Source of the DNA: Dinoroseobacter sp.
Lineage (GTDB): Bacteria > Pseudomonadota > Alphaproteobacteria > Rhodobacterales > Rhodobacteraceae
Direction of reading: 5' to 3'
DNA length: 64,000 nt
NCBI GenBank assembly: GCA_017643385.1
Contig: JAEPNN010000001.1
Coordinates: 519,524-583,523 of the forward strand
The stretch's first letter is position 1, and each line of letters starts with the position of its first letter. Position numbers and translations under genes: made by a program. Below the pieces are notes generated by a model, which was not told the origin of the DNA, did not search any database, and saw only the letters and a list, made by a program, of their open reading frames with translations. Positions 9,142 through 17,230 of the stretch are shown here, in pieces.

Positions 9142-9210
9142 GAAGGGAACGGCGTTTCTTCGGGCGGCGGCAGCGAAGACAATACTAACGGTGAGGAAGG
9201 TGATGACCTC
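9142..9210 (+). pseudogene. Decayed fragment of an RTX repeat module
   Basis: Starting 14 bases after the stop of the RTX-Hint gene, and in a different frame, the sequence reads EGNGVSSGGGSEDNTNGEEG followed by DDL. It aligns without gaps to bases 6560-6628 of the same gene (EGNDVASGGGGNDSIDGQQG then DDV), about three quarters of bases being identical by eye. There is no start codon or continuing frame. I read it as a relic of a duplicated or replaced RTX coding segment. Confidence 0.7.
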
Positions 9211-9336
9211 AGTCAAACGCTGCGCATCCCCCCGCATGGAAGCTCCGGTTGGATGAGCGCTTATCGATAAGAATAACCGTTTTAAGTTGGCGGTTGCTGA
9301 TCGTGGTTAGGGAAATGGCGACCACCATTGGTCCTG

Positions 9337-10098
9337 TCAACTCAACGATGACATCCAGTTCAGCGTCGCTTCAGTGTGCCCGTTTGGCTTGTACTCGGCG
9401 CCGAGCGGTGCAACGTAGCCGAGCCTGTCGATTAGATCGAAAACGTGGGCATAGCTCACCTCGCCATGGTCGGGCGGCCCACGGTCGGGGACGGATGCGA
9501 ATTGGATGTGGCCGATGCGCGGCAGCAGTTCTTCGATCCGGTGGCTCAGGTCGCCTTCCATCAGTTGAACGTGGTAGCAGTCGAACATCAGCCTGAGATT
9601 TTCAGCGGCAACGTCGTCCATGATCGCCACGGCTTGTGCGGTTGTCGTCAGGAAGTAGCCTGGCGCGTCATAGTGGTTCAGAGGTTCAATGAGGATCGTG
9701 ATGCCATGCGGGGCTGCGGCGCGGCACGCGTATTTGAGGTTCTCGCGAAAAGTCGCGTGCGCCTCTTGGCCTGTCGCAAAACCTGCCATGACGTGAACGC
9801 AGGACGCCTCAATTGCGCATGCATATGCGATGGCCTCGTCGATCGCGGCGCGCGCCTCGGCAAGGCGGTCGGGCAGCGCTGACAGGCCATTGTCACCTTT
9901 GTCAGGATTTCCGCGCCGCGTATTCAGGCCCAGCATCCTGAGACCGGTTCGGTTGAGCGCGTCGGCGATCTCTTCGGCAGGGGTGTCGTATGGCCAATGA
10001 CATTCGACGGCATCGAAACCGGCAGCCTTTGCTGCTTCAATCGCTTTGGGCAAAGGGCGTTCCGTCCAGAGAAACCCGAGATTAGCTGAGAACTTCAT
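9337..10098 (-). CDS. otnI: 2-oxo-tetronate isomerase (hydroxypyruvate isomerase family)
   Basis: 253 residues, a TIM-barrel sugar isomerase of the Hyi/OtnI family. It begins MKFSANLGFLWTERPLPKAI and has the family landmarks GFDAVECHWPYDTP, GLNTRRGN, ILIEPLNHYDAPGYFL and MFDCYHVQLMEGDL. The Glu, Asp and His of these motifs form the metal site. In known tetronate pathways OtnI converts 2-oxo-tetronate to 3-oxo-tetronate before phosphorylation. The last gene of the 11-gene operon, it overlaps otnC by 4 bases (ATGA). The immediate otnK-otnC-otnI arrangement makes the tetronate role more likely than plain hydroxypyruvate isomerisation. Confidence 0.88.
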   Translation of the reverse strand: MKFSANLGFLWTERPLPKAIEAAKAAGFDAVECHWPYDTPAEEIADALNRTGLRMLGLNTRRGNPDKGDNGLSALPDRLAEARAAIDEAIAYACAIEASCVHVMAGFATGQEAHATFRENLKYACRAAAPHGITILIEPLNHYDAPGYFLTTTAQAVAIMDDVAAENLRLMFDCYHVQLMEGDLSHRIEELLPRIGHIQFASVPDRGPPDHGEVSYAHVFDLIDRLGYVAPLGAEYKPNGHTEATLNWMSSLS

Positions 10099-10745
10099 TC
10101 ATCCCACTCCACGTCGAACGTTTCGACAAGCCGCACCACGTCGCGGTCCGACAAGCCGCGCGGCGACAGGCCCCGCGTCAGCATGGCGAGCCGCGACGTA
10201 TCCTCGAGCTCCTCGATGGCGTTGCAGGCGGCTTCGATATCCTTTCCGGCAACGACCGGTCCGTGATTGGCCAGCATGACGGCCGATCTCTTGCCGGCCA
10301 GTCCCCTAATGGCATCTCCCATCGCGGGATCGCCGGGCAGAAAGAAGGGCAGCAGCTTCACCTTGCCGAGTTTCATGATGGCATAGGGCGTCAGTGCGGG
10401 CAGGAAGTTGTCTGCGTCCACATCCGGCATCATCGACAGTGCCACGGAATGGCAGGAATGCAGGTGAACCACGGCACCAGCCGTGGACCGCGTGTCGTAG
10501 AACGCCGTGTGCAGCGGCATCTCTTTCGTTGGCGGGTCGCCGTCGATCAGCACGCCGTTCTTATCGAACCGACTGAGCCGTGCCGGATCGAGCCGCCCGA
10601 AACTTGTGCCAGTGGGACTAACCAGAAGACCGCCGTCGGGAACTCGAGCTGAAATGTTGCCGGTGCTACCCCCGGTCAGGCCGCGGTCGAACATGGATTT
10701 GGCGAGAAGGCAGATCTGCTCGCGAAGGACGGCTTCACCGGTCAT
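10095..10745 (-). CDS. otnC: 3-oxo-tetronate 4-phosphate decarboxylase (class II aldolase/adducin family)
   Basis: 216 residues. Class II aldolase fold with GSTGNISARVPDGGLLVSPTG near the N-terminus, the metal-binding pair in AVVHLHSCHSVA, a LTPYAIMKLG segment and the third His in MLANHGPVVAG. Known OtnC enzymes decarboxylate 3-oxo-tetronate 4-phosphate to dihydroxyacetone phosphate. Start ATG 10745 overlaps the otnK stop by 4 bases. Other class II aldolases look similar, but position between otnK and otnI supports this role. Confidence 0.85.
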   Translation of the reverse strand: MTGEAVLREQICLLAKSMFDRGLTGGSTGNISARVPDGGLLVSPTGTSFGRLDPARLSRFDKNGVLIDGDPPTKEMPLHTAFYDTRSTAGAVVHLHSCHSVALSMMPDVDADNFLPALTPYAIMKLGKVKLLPFFLPGDPAMGDAIRGLAGKRSAVMLANHGPVVAGKDIEAACNAIEELEDTSRLAMLTRGLSPRGLSDRDVVRLVETFDVEWDE

Positions 10746-12013
10746 CGGGTGCGTAGTTTCTCTTGTGCATCGGTGAAGAAGGTCGGCGTACCGAAATTGC
10801 CTGATTTCAGCGTCAACGCCATCTGTTTCCCGGTCGATTGGCAGTAAGTCGACGGGACGCCCGGCGCGATTTCTGCGCCGATATCCAGACGATCCACGCC
10901 GAGCGCCTGCGTCACCGCGCCGGAGGTTTCACCGCCCGCAACGATGATGCGCCGCGCTCCAGCATCGCGTGCTGCAACGGCGCAGGCGGCAAGTGCCTGC
11001 TCCACGATCTCGCCGGCGCCTGCCACGCCGAGGACCTGCTGTGCCGCCTTCACGCTTTCGGGGGCAGCTGTGGCGTAGATCAGGGGGGCCTGCCCGAGAT
11101 CCTGTTCGGCTAGCCATTTAAGGACGTCGACCGCTCCGGCCTCGGTCAGTTTCAACGGATCGAGTTGGAAAGACGGGGCGCCGGTTTCAAGGTATTCGGC
11201 GACTTGCCGGTTCGTCATAGCCGAGCAGCTTCCCGAAAGGATCAGTGTTCGGTCCTCCACCTCGGGTGTTGGCATGCCCACCGCCTCTTCCGAGATGAGA
11301 CCAGCGGACAGATATAAAGCGGGCAGTGGCATGGCCACGGCGGAGCCGCCGGTCAGCAACGGCATATGTCCGCAGGCCTCGGCGATGATCTTCAGATCGG
11401 CGTCGGCGACGGCATCGACAATGACATGGGCCACGCCTTCAGCGTGCAGATCCGACAGACGGGTACGCAGGGCCCACGGACCTTTGGCCACGGTCAGCCT
11501 GTCGGCCAGCCCGACTGGCCTCGAGACCTGAGGCGCAAGCAGCCGCATCAGGTTACTGTCGCGCATAGGCGTCAGGGGGTGATCCTTCATCGGGCTTTCG
11601 GCCAGCGGCTGATGCCCTACGAATAGATTGCCCATGAAGATCGAACGCCCGTTTTCCGGAAAGGCCGGGCAATAGATGGTCTGCTCAGTTCCGATGGCTT
11701 GCATCAAGGCTTCGGCGACGGGCCCGATATTGCCGTCCGGCGTCGAATCGAAGGTTGAACAGTACTTCCAGAAGAATCTCTCGGCGCCCGCGTTTTGAAG
11801 CCACGCCAATGCCGACCGGGCGTCCGAAACAGCCTCGTTCACTGGCGTGGTCCGGGACTTCAGGGCTATGACCTCGAACGAACTGGAATCGGCCGGCTGT
11901 TCTTCCGGTACACCAATTCTGAGCGAGACACGCACACCGCTGCGCGCTAGAAGGCCCGCGAGGTCGGTGGCCCCGGTGAAGTCGTCAGCAATGCAACCCA
12001 GGACCGTGGTCAT
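10742..12013 (-). CDS. otnK: 3-oxo-tetronate kinase (DUF1537 four-carbon acid sugar kinase family)
   Basis: 423 residues. The N-terminal nucleotide-binding half begins with CIADDFTGATDLAGLLARSG, the hallmark of the four-carbon acid sugar kinase family, followed by ERFFWKYCSTFDSTPDGNIG and YCPAFPENGRSIFMG. The C-terminal domain has LILSGSCSAMTNRQV and the glycine-rich IIVAGGETSGAVTQAL. The family phosphorylates 3-oxo-tetronates (or D-threonate/D-erythronate relatives) at C4. It overlaps the RraA-like gene upstream and otnC downstream by 4 bases each, so tight co-translation is expected. Related DUF1537 kinases act on 3-oxo-isoapionate, so a branched substrate is also possible. Confidence 0.87.
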   Translation of the reverse strand: MTTVLGCIADDFTGATDLAGLLARSGVRVSLRIGVPEEQPADSSSFEVIALKSRTTPVNEAVSDARSALAWLQNAGAERFFWKYCSTFDSTPDGNIGPVAEALMQAIGTEQTIYCPAFPENGRSIFMGNLFVGHQPLAESPMKDHPLTPMRDSNLMRLLAPQVSRPVGLADRLTVAKGPWALRTRLSDLHAEGVAHVIVDAVADADLKIIAEACGHMPLLTGGSAVAMPLPALYLSAGLISEEAVGMPTPEVEDRTLILSGSCSAMTNRQVAEYLETGAPSFQLDPLKLTEAGAVDVLKWLAEQDLGQAPLIYATAAPESVKAAQQVLGVAGAGEIVEQALAACAVAARDAGARRIIVAGGETSGAVTQALGVDRLDIGAEIAPGVPSTYCQSTGKQMALTLKSGNFGTPTFFTDAQEKLRTR

Positions 12014-12720
12014 GTACGCGCCCTTTCAAATTCGGCCCAAAGCTCCTCAAATTGTTCAAATTCGACCGCACCGTTCTTCAAAGGGTCGAGAACAATCGTT
12101 TCGGACTTTTGAAGGATGTCGAGAGCTGCTTCCAGTTTCTCGTGCACATCCACCGGGATGGTAACAGCGCCGTGCCGGTCGGCGTGGACTAGGTCGCCTT
12201 CGCGAACGGTCATGCCGAAGATTTGCACGGGCGTTCCGATCTCTCGGACGTGGACGAAGCCGTGGCTGGGTCCGATTGCGCCAGCCAGCACCGGAAAATT
12301 GTCGGGTATGTCGCCCAAATCGCGCATGACACCGTTCGTTACCGCACCTTCCAGTTCAAAGACCTTCGAATGGACTTGGGCATGGATCTCGCCCCACCAC
12401 GCGCCAAGTACCGCATCCCCGTCCACATCCTCGACGACAGCGATGCCGGGCCGGAGGCCAGCGTGCATTGATCGGAAATAGGCCATACGGCGTTCGCGCA
12501 GGACGGTGGTGGGTTCCTTTGGCGCTGTCCTCCCGGCGATGCGGGCGGTGCGCGCGAAGCCCACTATGCGCAGGTCGGGCGCGCCGGACCAGTGCATCGT
12601 GCGGTGCGTAAAGCCGTCGAACCCGCGACGGCCTTGCGCCACCTCGATTGCGTTGCAAACCGTCGGCGTATCGTACGAACCGAGATGTTCGATCAGCGCG
12701 TCAAGCTTGGCTAGGATCAT
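12010..12720 (-). CDS. RraA/4-hydroxy-4-methyl-2-oxoglutarate aldolase-like protein
   Basis: 236 residues from ATG 12720, which overlaps the upstream hydrolase stop as ATGA; the longer frame to 12759 would add codons inside that gene. Matches the RraA-like/HMG aldolase family: TVCNAIEV near the N-terminus, the central EGAVTNGVMRDLGDI segment with the catalytic Arg-Asp pair, and GDLVHADRHGAVTIP near the C-terminus. Class II pyruvate aldolases of this fold cleave 4-hydroxy-2-oxo acids or decarboxylate oxaloacetate. Being inside a sugar-acid operon argues for a metabolic role, not RNase E inhibition. Actual substrate is unknown. Confidence 0.8.
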   Translation of the reverse strand: MILAKLDALIEHLGSYDTPTVCNAIEVAQGRRGFDGFTHRTMHWSGAPDLRIVGFARTARIAGRTAPKEPTTVLRERRMAYFRSMHAGLRPGIAVVEDVDGDAVLGAWWGEIHAQVHSKVFELEGAVTNGVMRDLGDIPDNFPVLAGAIGPSHGFVHVREIGTPVQIFGMTVREGDLVHADRHGAVTIPVDVHEKLEAALDILQKSETIVLDPLKNGAVEFEQFEELWAEFERART

Positions 12721-13415
12721 GGCACCTCGTCCTCCAGTTCGAGAAAGGCCTGCGCACAAGCGACCGGGTCTTCCAGCAGAGCGTAGTGTCCCAAGTCCGG
12801 AATGTCTCTGAAGCGACCGAATGGTGCCGCATCTGCCCCGGCCTGCCCCTGTGATACCTGCGCCATGTCATCATGGCTTCCCGTCATAACGAAGACCGGC
12901 GATCGGCTCCGGGACAGGGCGCCCAATGCGCCCGAACGCGTCAACGCAAGAGCCGTATGTGCCTCGATATCCTCGGACGCGACATCCGCCATGGAAAGAA
13001 CCGTGTCGCGGGCCCCGTCCGGATCCGGTCCGCCCAAAGGCGGCAAGCGAAGCGACAGGGCGGACGCGCCGCCTTCGGCAAGGACGTCCCTCTCGAGATT
13101 CCGACGACCCGCAGCCTTTGCGGGATCGTCCGGAAACGGGTTCAGGCCGAAAAGAACCATCCGCGCCGCTGACAACCCATCCGCATGATGCGCCGCGACG
13201 ATGGCCCCAAGAGAGAAACCGCACAGCACGGCGCTGTCGGCGACGATCCCCAAGACGCCTGCATAACTCTCGACCTCGGGAAGCCGAAGCCTGACGGGCA
13301 CTCGCCGCTCCGCAGGAATCCCGAGAGTGTCGAGAAACCCGGAAAACACGTCGCCCGTGCAAAGCGTTCCCGGCAACAAGACCCAGTCGCGTGTCTTTAG
13401 GTCTTCAATAGCCAT
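12717..13415 (-). CDS. Alpha/beta hydrolase
   Basis: 232 residues from ATG 13415 (MAIEDLKTRDWVLLPGTLC); an extension to 13469 is possible but runs into the upstream aldolase gene. The nucleophile elbow is CGFSLGAIVA (G-x-S-x-G), an acid candidate lies in VMTGSHDDMA, and the catalytic His in IPDLGHYALLEDP. Small esterase, lactonase or C-C hydrolase of the menH/bioH type. In this operon it could open a sugar lactone or cleave an ester delivered by the ABC importer; that is inference. It overlaps the aldolase gene by 11 bases and the RraA-like gene by 4. Confidence 0.8.
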   Translation of the reverse strand: MAIEDLKTRDWVLLPGTLCTGDVFSGFLDTLGIPAERRVPVRLRLPEVESYAGVLGIVADSAVLCGFSLGAIVAAHHADGLSAARMVLFGLNPFPDDPAKAAGRRNLERDVLAEGGASALSLRLPPLGGPDPDGARDTVLSMADVASEDIEAHTALALTRSGALGALSRSRSPVFVMTGSHDDMAQVSQGQAGADAAPFGRFRDIPDLGHYALLEDPVACAQAFLELEDEVP

Positions 13416-14202
13416 GCTTCGCAGGGGCGAGAGGCTTTTCAGTATCCGCGCCATCCATGAGTACACCAACCGCCTCCCGCATGCTCCGCGTCAAGTGGGC
13501 GAAGTCAGTGCCGGGCGTGACGAAACGGAAACCAGCTGTGGCACGGGACCGGGCCTCTTCCGCCGAGTCGCAGAAAATTCCGGCGGGAACCCCGTGGCGA
13601 TTGGCGGCATCCAGCACATGTACCAGCGCCATCTCGGACTTCGGGCGAGGAAAACCGACGTGTCCATCAAGCTCGAACGCCAGGTCGTTTGGGCCGAGAT
13701 AGATTAGGTCGATCCCGTCGACCGCGAGGATATCCTCGATGCGTTCCACCGCTTCAGCCGTTTCTATCATGGGAATGACCATCACCGTCTCATCGGCTTT
13801 CGTGACATAGTCGGGGCCTCCGTATAGAAGGCTGCGCGACGGTCCGAAACTGCGCTTGCCGTTCGGCGGATAGCGGCAAGCCGAAACCAGCTCGGCGGCC
13901 TGTTGGGGCGTCGAGATCATCGGGCAGATGACACCATAGGCGCCGGCGTCGAGCAGTCGCATGATCTGGGCTGGATCGAGATTGGGAACGCGCACCAGAG
14001 GGGTGGCCGGCGTAGCCGAAATCGCCTGCAACATTGGAAGTGCGTCGGAGAAATCCAGCATTCCGTGCTGCATGTCGACGGTGACCGAGTGAACGCCGCT
14101 GTGCCCAACGCCTTCCGCGGAATAGCTCGAAGGAATCGAGAGCCACGCGTTGACAACCGTCTCACCGGCCTCGAGCCGCGTCCTGATTTGGTTGGGTCGC
14201 AT
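13405..14202 (-). CDS. HpcH/HpaI-type class II pyruvate aldolase
   Basis: 265 residues from ATG 14202, whose first base is the last base of the preceding stop codon. Family features are SVTVDMQHGMLD (place of the catalytic His), LVRVPNLDPAQIMRLLDAGA with the conserved Arg, GVICPMISTPQQA, the metal Glu in VIPMIETAEAVE, and the metal Asp in YLGPNDLA. These aldolases cleave 4-hydroxy-2-oxo acids or 2-keto-3-deoxy sugar acids to pyruvate plus an aldehyde. The same frame can be read further upstream to 14550, but that part is shadow of the bicupin gene. The exact substrate cannot be read from sequence. Confidence 0.86.
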   Translation of the reverse strand: MRPNQIRTRLEAGETVVNAWLSIPSSYSAEGVGHSGVHSVTVDMQHGMLDFSDALPMLQAISATPATPLVRVPNLDPAQIMRLLDAGAYGVICPMISTPQQAAELVSACRYPPNGKRSFGPSRSLLYGGPDYVTKADETVMVIPMIETAEAVERIEDILAVDGIDLIYLGPNDLAFELDGHVGFPRPKSEMALVHVLDAANRHGVPAGIFCDSAEEARSRATAGFRFVTPGTDFAHLTRSMREAVGVLMDGADTEKPLAPAKHGY

Positions 14203-15326
14203 CAGCCGGCGCGTCCGTAAACGGGGAGCAACGATGCCTTGGCCACGAAGCCGCCGGCGTCCAACCCCAGGCCGGCTTCCTTTGCTGCCGTAATAATCTC
14301 GGGCACGAAAACCGGGCGTTTGCGATGATCGCCACTGACCACCACCAGTATCTCGATCGGGACATCGCCAACAGCGGTCAGTCTGCGCTGCACCCCGCCA
14401 GGGACAGAATAGGTGTCCCATTCGTTCACTTCGACCGAGGCGTCGCCACCGTCGAAATCTAGCCTTGCGCGACCTTTGTGAACGATCAGGACCATCTTTT
14501 CGTTCAAGGTGAACGGCCCCGCTGACTGCCCCGGCTGCAACCGCAACCACTCGGCGGAGAACCCGTGCGGGTTCGTGATCGGGGCTGCATGCTCGCGGTT
14601 CTGAGTGATGCCGTAGCCGATGACCGGGGCGATCTCGGCCCCGCCATCCGGCAGAATCTGGTCGATGAAGGCGGGCCGGAAATCGCGGGCGTCGCGTGTC
14701 ACGATGCGCGACATCATCTCCTCGCGCGAGACCTCGCGCAAATCGGCAACGTCGGTGTCGGGCATGGGCGGAATGCGACCCTCTTCGGGCGGCACTTCGT
14801 CACCCTGCGACGTGTCAATCAGTCGGTTGTCGGACGAGATGTAAAGACCGTAGTCGGCCGCCTCGCGGATGATCTCGGGGTGGAAGATCACGCCGCCGGT
14901 GTTGTCGCCGCCGAGGATGGTGAATAGCCACCCGTTATCCGGTCCGGTATTGGTGAAGCCGCGAAAGATCCACGTTGGCACTGAGATGATGTCGCTCGCG
15001 CGACCGACAACCTCGTTTTCGCCATTCGAGCCCCAACGAAACGTCCACTCGCCCTTCTGGACGATGAACACCTCGGCGGTGAAGTGAATATGCAGGTTGT
15101 TGGTGATGCCGTTCGGCATCGCGGCCGCCCCTATGTTGAAACCATGCGCCTCAGGCAGGTTAACCACCTGATCGTCGGACGAGGTTACGCCGGGCCCGAT
15201 GATCGAATAGTTCTCTTTGAGGTGCGAGCCGGGTTTCTTGCAGTCGATGAAGGCGACGGTGCAGGACACATAATCGTCCCGTTTGGCGTGGCGCGCTTCG
15301 GCGTCTTTCTGGGTCATGGTGGCCAT
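14202..15326 (-). CDS. Bicupin protein, putative metal-dependent dioxygenase or isomerase
   Basis: 374 residues with two cupin domains. The first has a textbook cupin motif 1 (LHIHFTAEVFIVQKGEW, i.e. HxH-x3-E-x6-G) near residue 78. In motif 2 (SVPTWIFRGFTN) Arg replaces the usual third His. The second domain (FTLNEKMVLIVHKGRARLDF, ~260) has lost the HxH pair and is probably structural. Bicupins include gentisate dioxygenases, quercetinases, oxalate decarboxylases and sugar-acid isomerases; none can be chosen by eye. It lies between the importer genes and the aldolase and follows the importer ATPase by 11 bases, so a step in sugar-acid breakdown is inferred. A second in-frame ATG lies at 15317. 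Confidence 0.75.
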   Translation of the reverse strand: MATMTQKDAEARHAKRDDYVSCTVAFIDCKKPGSHLKENYSIIGPGVTSSDDQVVNLPEAHGFNIGAAAMPNGITNNLHIHFTAEVFIVQKGEWTFRWGSNGENEVVGRASDIISVPTWIFRGFTNTGPDNGWLFTILGGDNTGGVIFHPEIIREAADYGLYISSDNRLIDTSQGDEVPPEEGRIPPMPDTDVADLREVSREEMMSRIVTRDARDFRPAFIDQILPDGGAEIAPVIGYGITQNREHAAPITNPHGFSAEWLRLQPGQSAGPFTLNEKMVLIVHKGRARLDFDGGDASVEVNEWDTYSVPGGVQRRLTAVGDVPIEILVVVSGDHRKRPVFVPEIITAAKEAGLGLDAGGFVAKASLLPVYGRAG

Positions 15327-15337
15327 GTCGTTGATTC

Positions 15338-16402
15338 CTAATGTCTGGTGCCGTCCAGCCGTTGGCCGGAGGCTCGGTCAAAGAGGTGGATGCGGGCGCC
15401 GGGTTTGGGCGTAAGGTGGCAAGGTGCATCGATGGGAGCCTCGAAATCAGCAGGCCCGCGCGCGCACAGCATCGTCTGGCCGGAACGGAGGGTGACCAGC
15501 GTGCTGTCGCCGGTCAGTTCCAGCGCATAGAGTTTTCCGTTAATCGACGCGGACGCGTCACCGGCAATTTCGAGCTCCTCGGGTCGGATGCCGATGACCA
15601 CGCCCTCGCGGTCCGCGAGCGAAACAGGCACTTCGATGCCCTCGGCGCGGAACATACCGTTTCTGACGGCTCCATCGACTAGGTTCATCGACGGCGAGCC
15701 AATGAAACCTGCCACGAAAAGATTGGCCGGTTCGGCGTAGATTTTCTTCGGCGTGTCGAGTTGCACGATCCGGCCTTCGCGCATGACTGCGACGCGGCTT
15801 GCCAATGTCATCGCTTCCATCTGGTCGTGCGTGACATAGACGGTCGTAACGCCAAGCTCGTGGTGGAGGTGTTTCAACTCGGCCCGCATGGTGACACGCA
15901 GTTTGGCGTCGAGATTCGATAATGGTTCGTCCATCAGGAATATCTTGGGCGTACGTACGATGGCTCGTGCAAGTGCCACCCGCTGACGCTGACCGCCTGA
16001 CAACTCTGACGGGCGACGGTCAAGCAAAGCTCCCAGTTCGACCTTGTCAGCCATCTCCTGCACGCGCTTGGTGCGGGCTGCCTTGTCCACGCCGCGCAGC
16101 TTCAGTGGGTACTCGATGTTCTGCCGCACGGTCATATGCGGATAGAGCCCGTAATTCTGAAAGACCATAGCAATGTCGCGGTCCTTCGGCGGCTTGTCGT
16201 TGATCCGCTCGCCTGCGATCTGGATGTCGCCCGAAGTGATCTCCTCGAGGCCCGCGATCATCCGCATGGTGGTCGTCTTGCCACAGCCCGAAGGTCCTAG
16301 CAGCACAAGGAATTCGCCATCCTCGATGGTCAGGCTTTGCTGCGGGACGGCAAGAAAATTACCGTAGCGTTTTTCGATATCAACGAGACGGACTTCGGCC
16401 AT
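15338..16402 (-). CDS. Sugar ABC transporter ATPase (MalK/UgpC family)
   Basis: 354 residues. Walker A is GPSGCGKTTT, Q-loop VFQNYGLYPHMTV, signature LSGGQRQRVALARAI, Walker B IFLMDEPLSNLDAKLR and switch VYVTHDQMEA. A C-terminal TOBE/OB-fold domain (about 235-354) is typical of CUT1-class importers for oligosaccharides and polyols. It is preceded by AAGGAACC and sits 12 bases after the second permease. With the binding protein and two permeases it forms a complete importer. Confidence 0.95.
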   Translation of the reverse strand: MAEVRLVDIEKRYGNFLAVPQQSLTIEDGEFLVLLGPSGCGKTTTMRMIAGLEEITSGDIQIAGERINDKPPKDRDIAMVFQNYGLYPHMTVRQNIEYPLKLRGVDKAARTKRVQEMADKVELGALLDRRPSELSGGQRQRVALARAIVRTPKIFLMDEPLSNLDAKLRVTMRAELKHLHHELGVTTVYVTHDQMEAMTLASRVAVMREGRIVQLDTPKKIYAEPANLFVAGFIGSPSMNLVDGAVRNGMFRAEGIEVPVSLADREGVVIGIRPEELEIAGDASASINGKLYALELTGDSTLVTLRSGQTMLCARGPADFEAPIDAPCHLTPKPGARIHLFDRASGQRLDGTRH

Positions 16403-16414
16403 CTTTTGGTTCCT

Positions 16415-17230
16415 TTACTTGACCGCGCCGGCTGTCATGCCGCGCGTGAAGTGTTTCTGGATCAGAAGCGCCATGACGAAGATCGGCACAGTGATCATGA
16501 CCCCAGCCGCGCTCATCAACTCCCAAAGATCACCTCGTTCCGTGCGGAAGCTGACAAGGCCCACGGGCAGCGTCACCGCATCGCGACGCGATAGGATCAA
16601 AGCGAAAAGGAACTCGTTCCATGTCAGTATGAAACAGAAGATCGACGAGGTCAGGATGCCGGGAGCCGCCATTGGAAGCACGATGTCCTTGATGACCCTA
16701 AAGCGCGAGGCACCGTCGATCATCGCAGCCTCTTCGCTGTCTGTCGGGATCGCGTCGATGAACCCCTTTATCATCCAGATTACAAAGGGCGTCACGATGG
16801 CGAGGTTGACGATGATCAACGCGGTGCGCGTATCCAGAAGCTCGAGCGAGCGGAACATCAGGAAGAAGGGCAGCACGATCACCACCGCCGGAATGAACTG
16901 TGTGGAAAGGATCAGGAAGAACAGGAACTTGCGACCCCTGACGCAGAAGCGTGAGAAGGAATAGGCGGCGAGTGACGCGCAAGGTACTGCGATCAACACC
17001 GTCACTGTCGCCACGGTGACCGAGTTCATCACCATGCTGCCGAGGTTCCACGGGTCGGAGAAAACCGTGACGAAGTTCTGTAGAGTGGGCACGAAGTTCA
17101 GCGACAGGGAATAGGCGTCGCGCGGCTGCTTGAAAGCGGTCAGGAACATCCAGGCGATGGGGAACAGCACCACGACCGAGATCAGAACCAGAAGGGCGCG
17201 TTCTCCCCACCGTGTAAAATGCTTGTTCAT
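16415..17230 (-). CDS. Sugar ABC transporter permease, MalG/UgpE type
   Basis: 271 residues from ATG 17230, which overlaps the preceding permease stop (ATGA). Six membrane segments are apparent, the first at ALLVLISVVVLFPIAWMFL. The EAA loop that contacts the ATPase is SEEAAMIDGASRFRVIKDI near residue 180. The longer reading to 17620 is shadow of the upstream permease. Inner-membrane subunit of the CUT1-class importer. Confidence 0.93.
   Translation of the reverse strand: MNKHFTRWGERALLVLISVVVLFPIAWMFLTAFKQPRDAYSLSLNFVPTLQNFVTVFSDPWNLGSMVMNSVTVATVTVLIAVPCASLAAYSFSRFCVRGRKFLFFLILSTQFIPAVVIVLPFFLMFRSLELLDTRTALIIVNLAIVTPFVIWMIKGFIDAIPTDSEEAAMIDGASRFRVIKDIVLPMAAPGILTSSIFCFILTWNEFLFALILSRRDAVTLPVGLVSFRTERGDLWELMSAAGVMITVPIFVMALLIQKHFTRGMTAGAVK

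Noticed and set aside
13405..14550. 381-codon reading of the HpaI-type aldolase
   Set aside because: The first 116 codons lie inside the bicupin gene and have shadow-like composition; the true start is ATG 14202, touching the bicupin stop.
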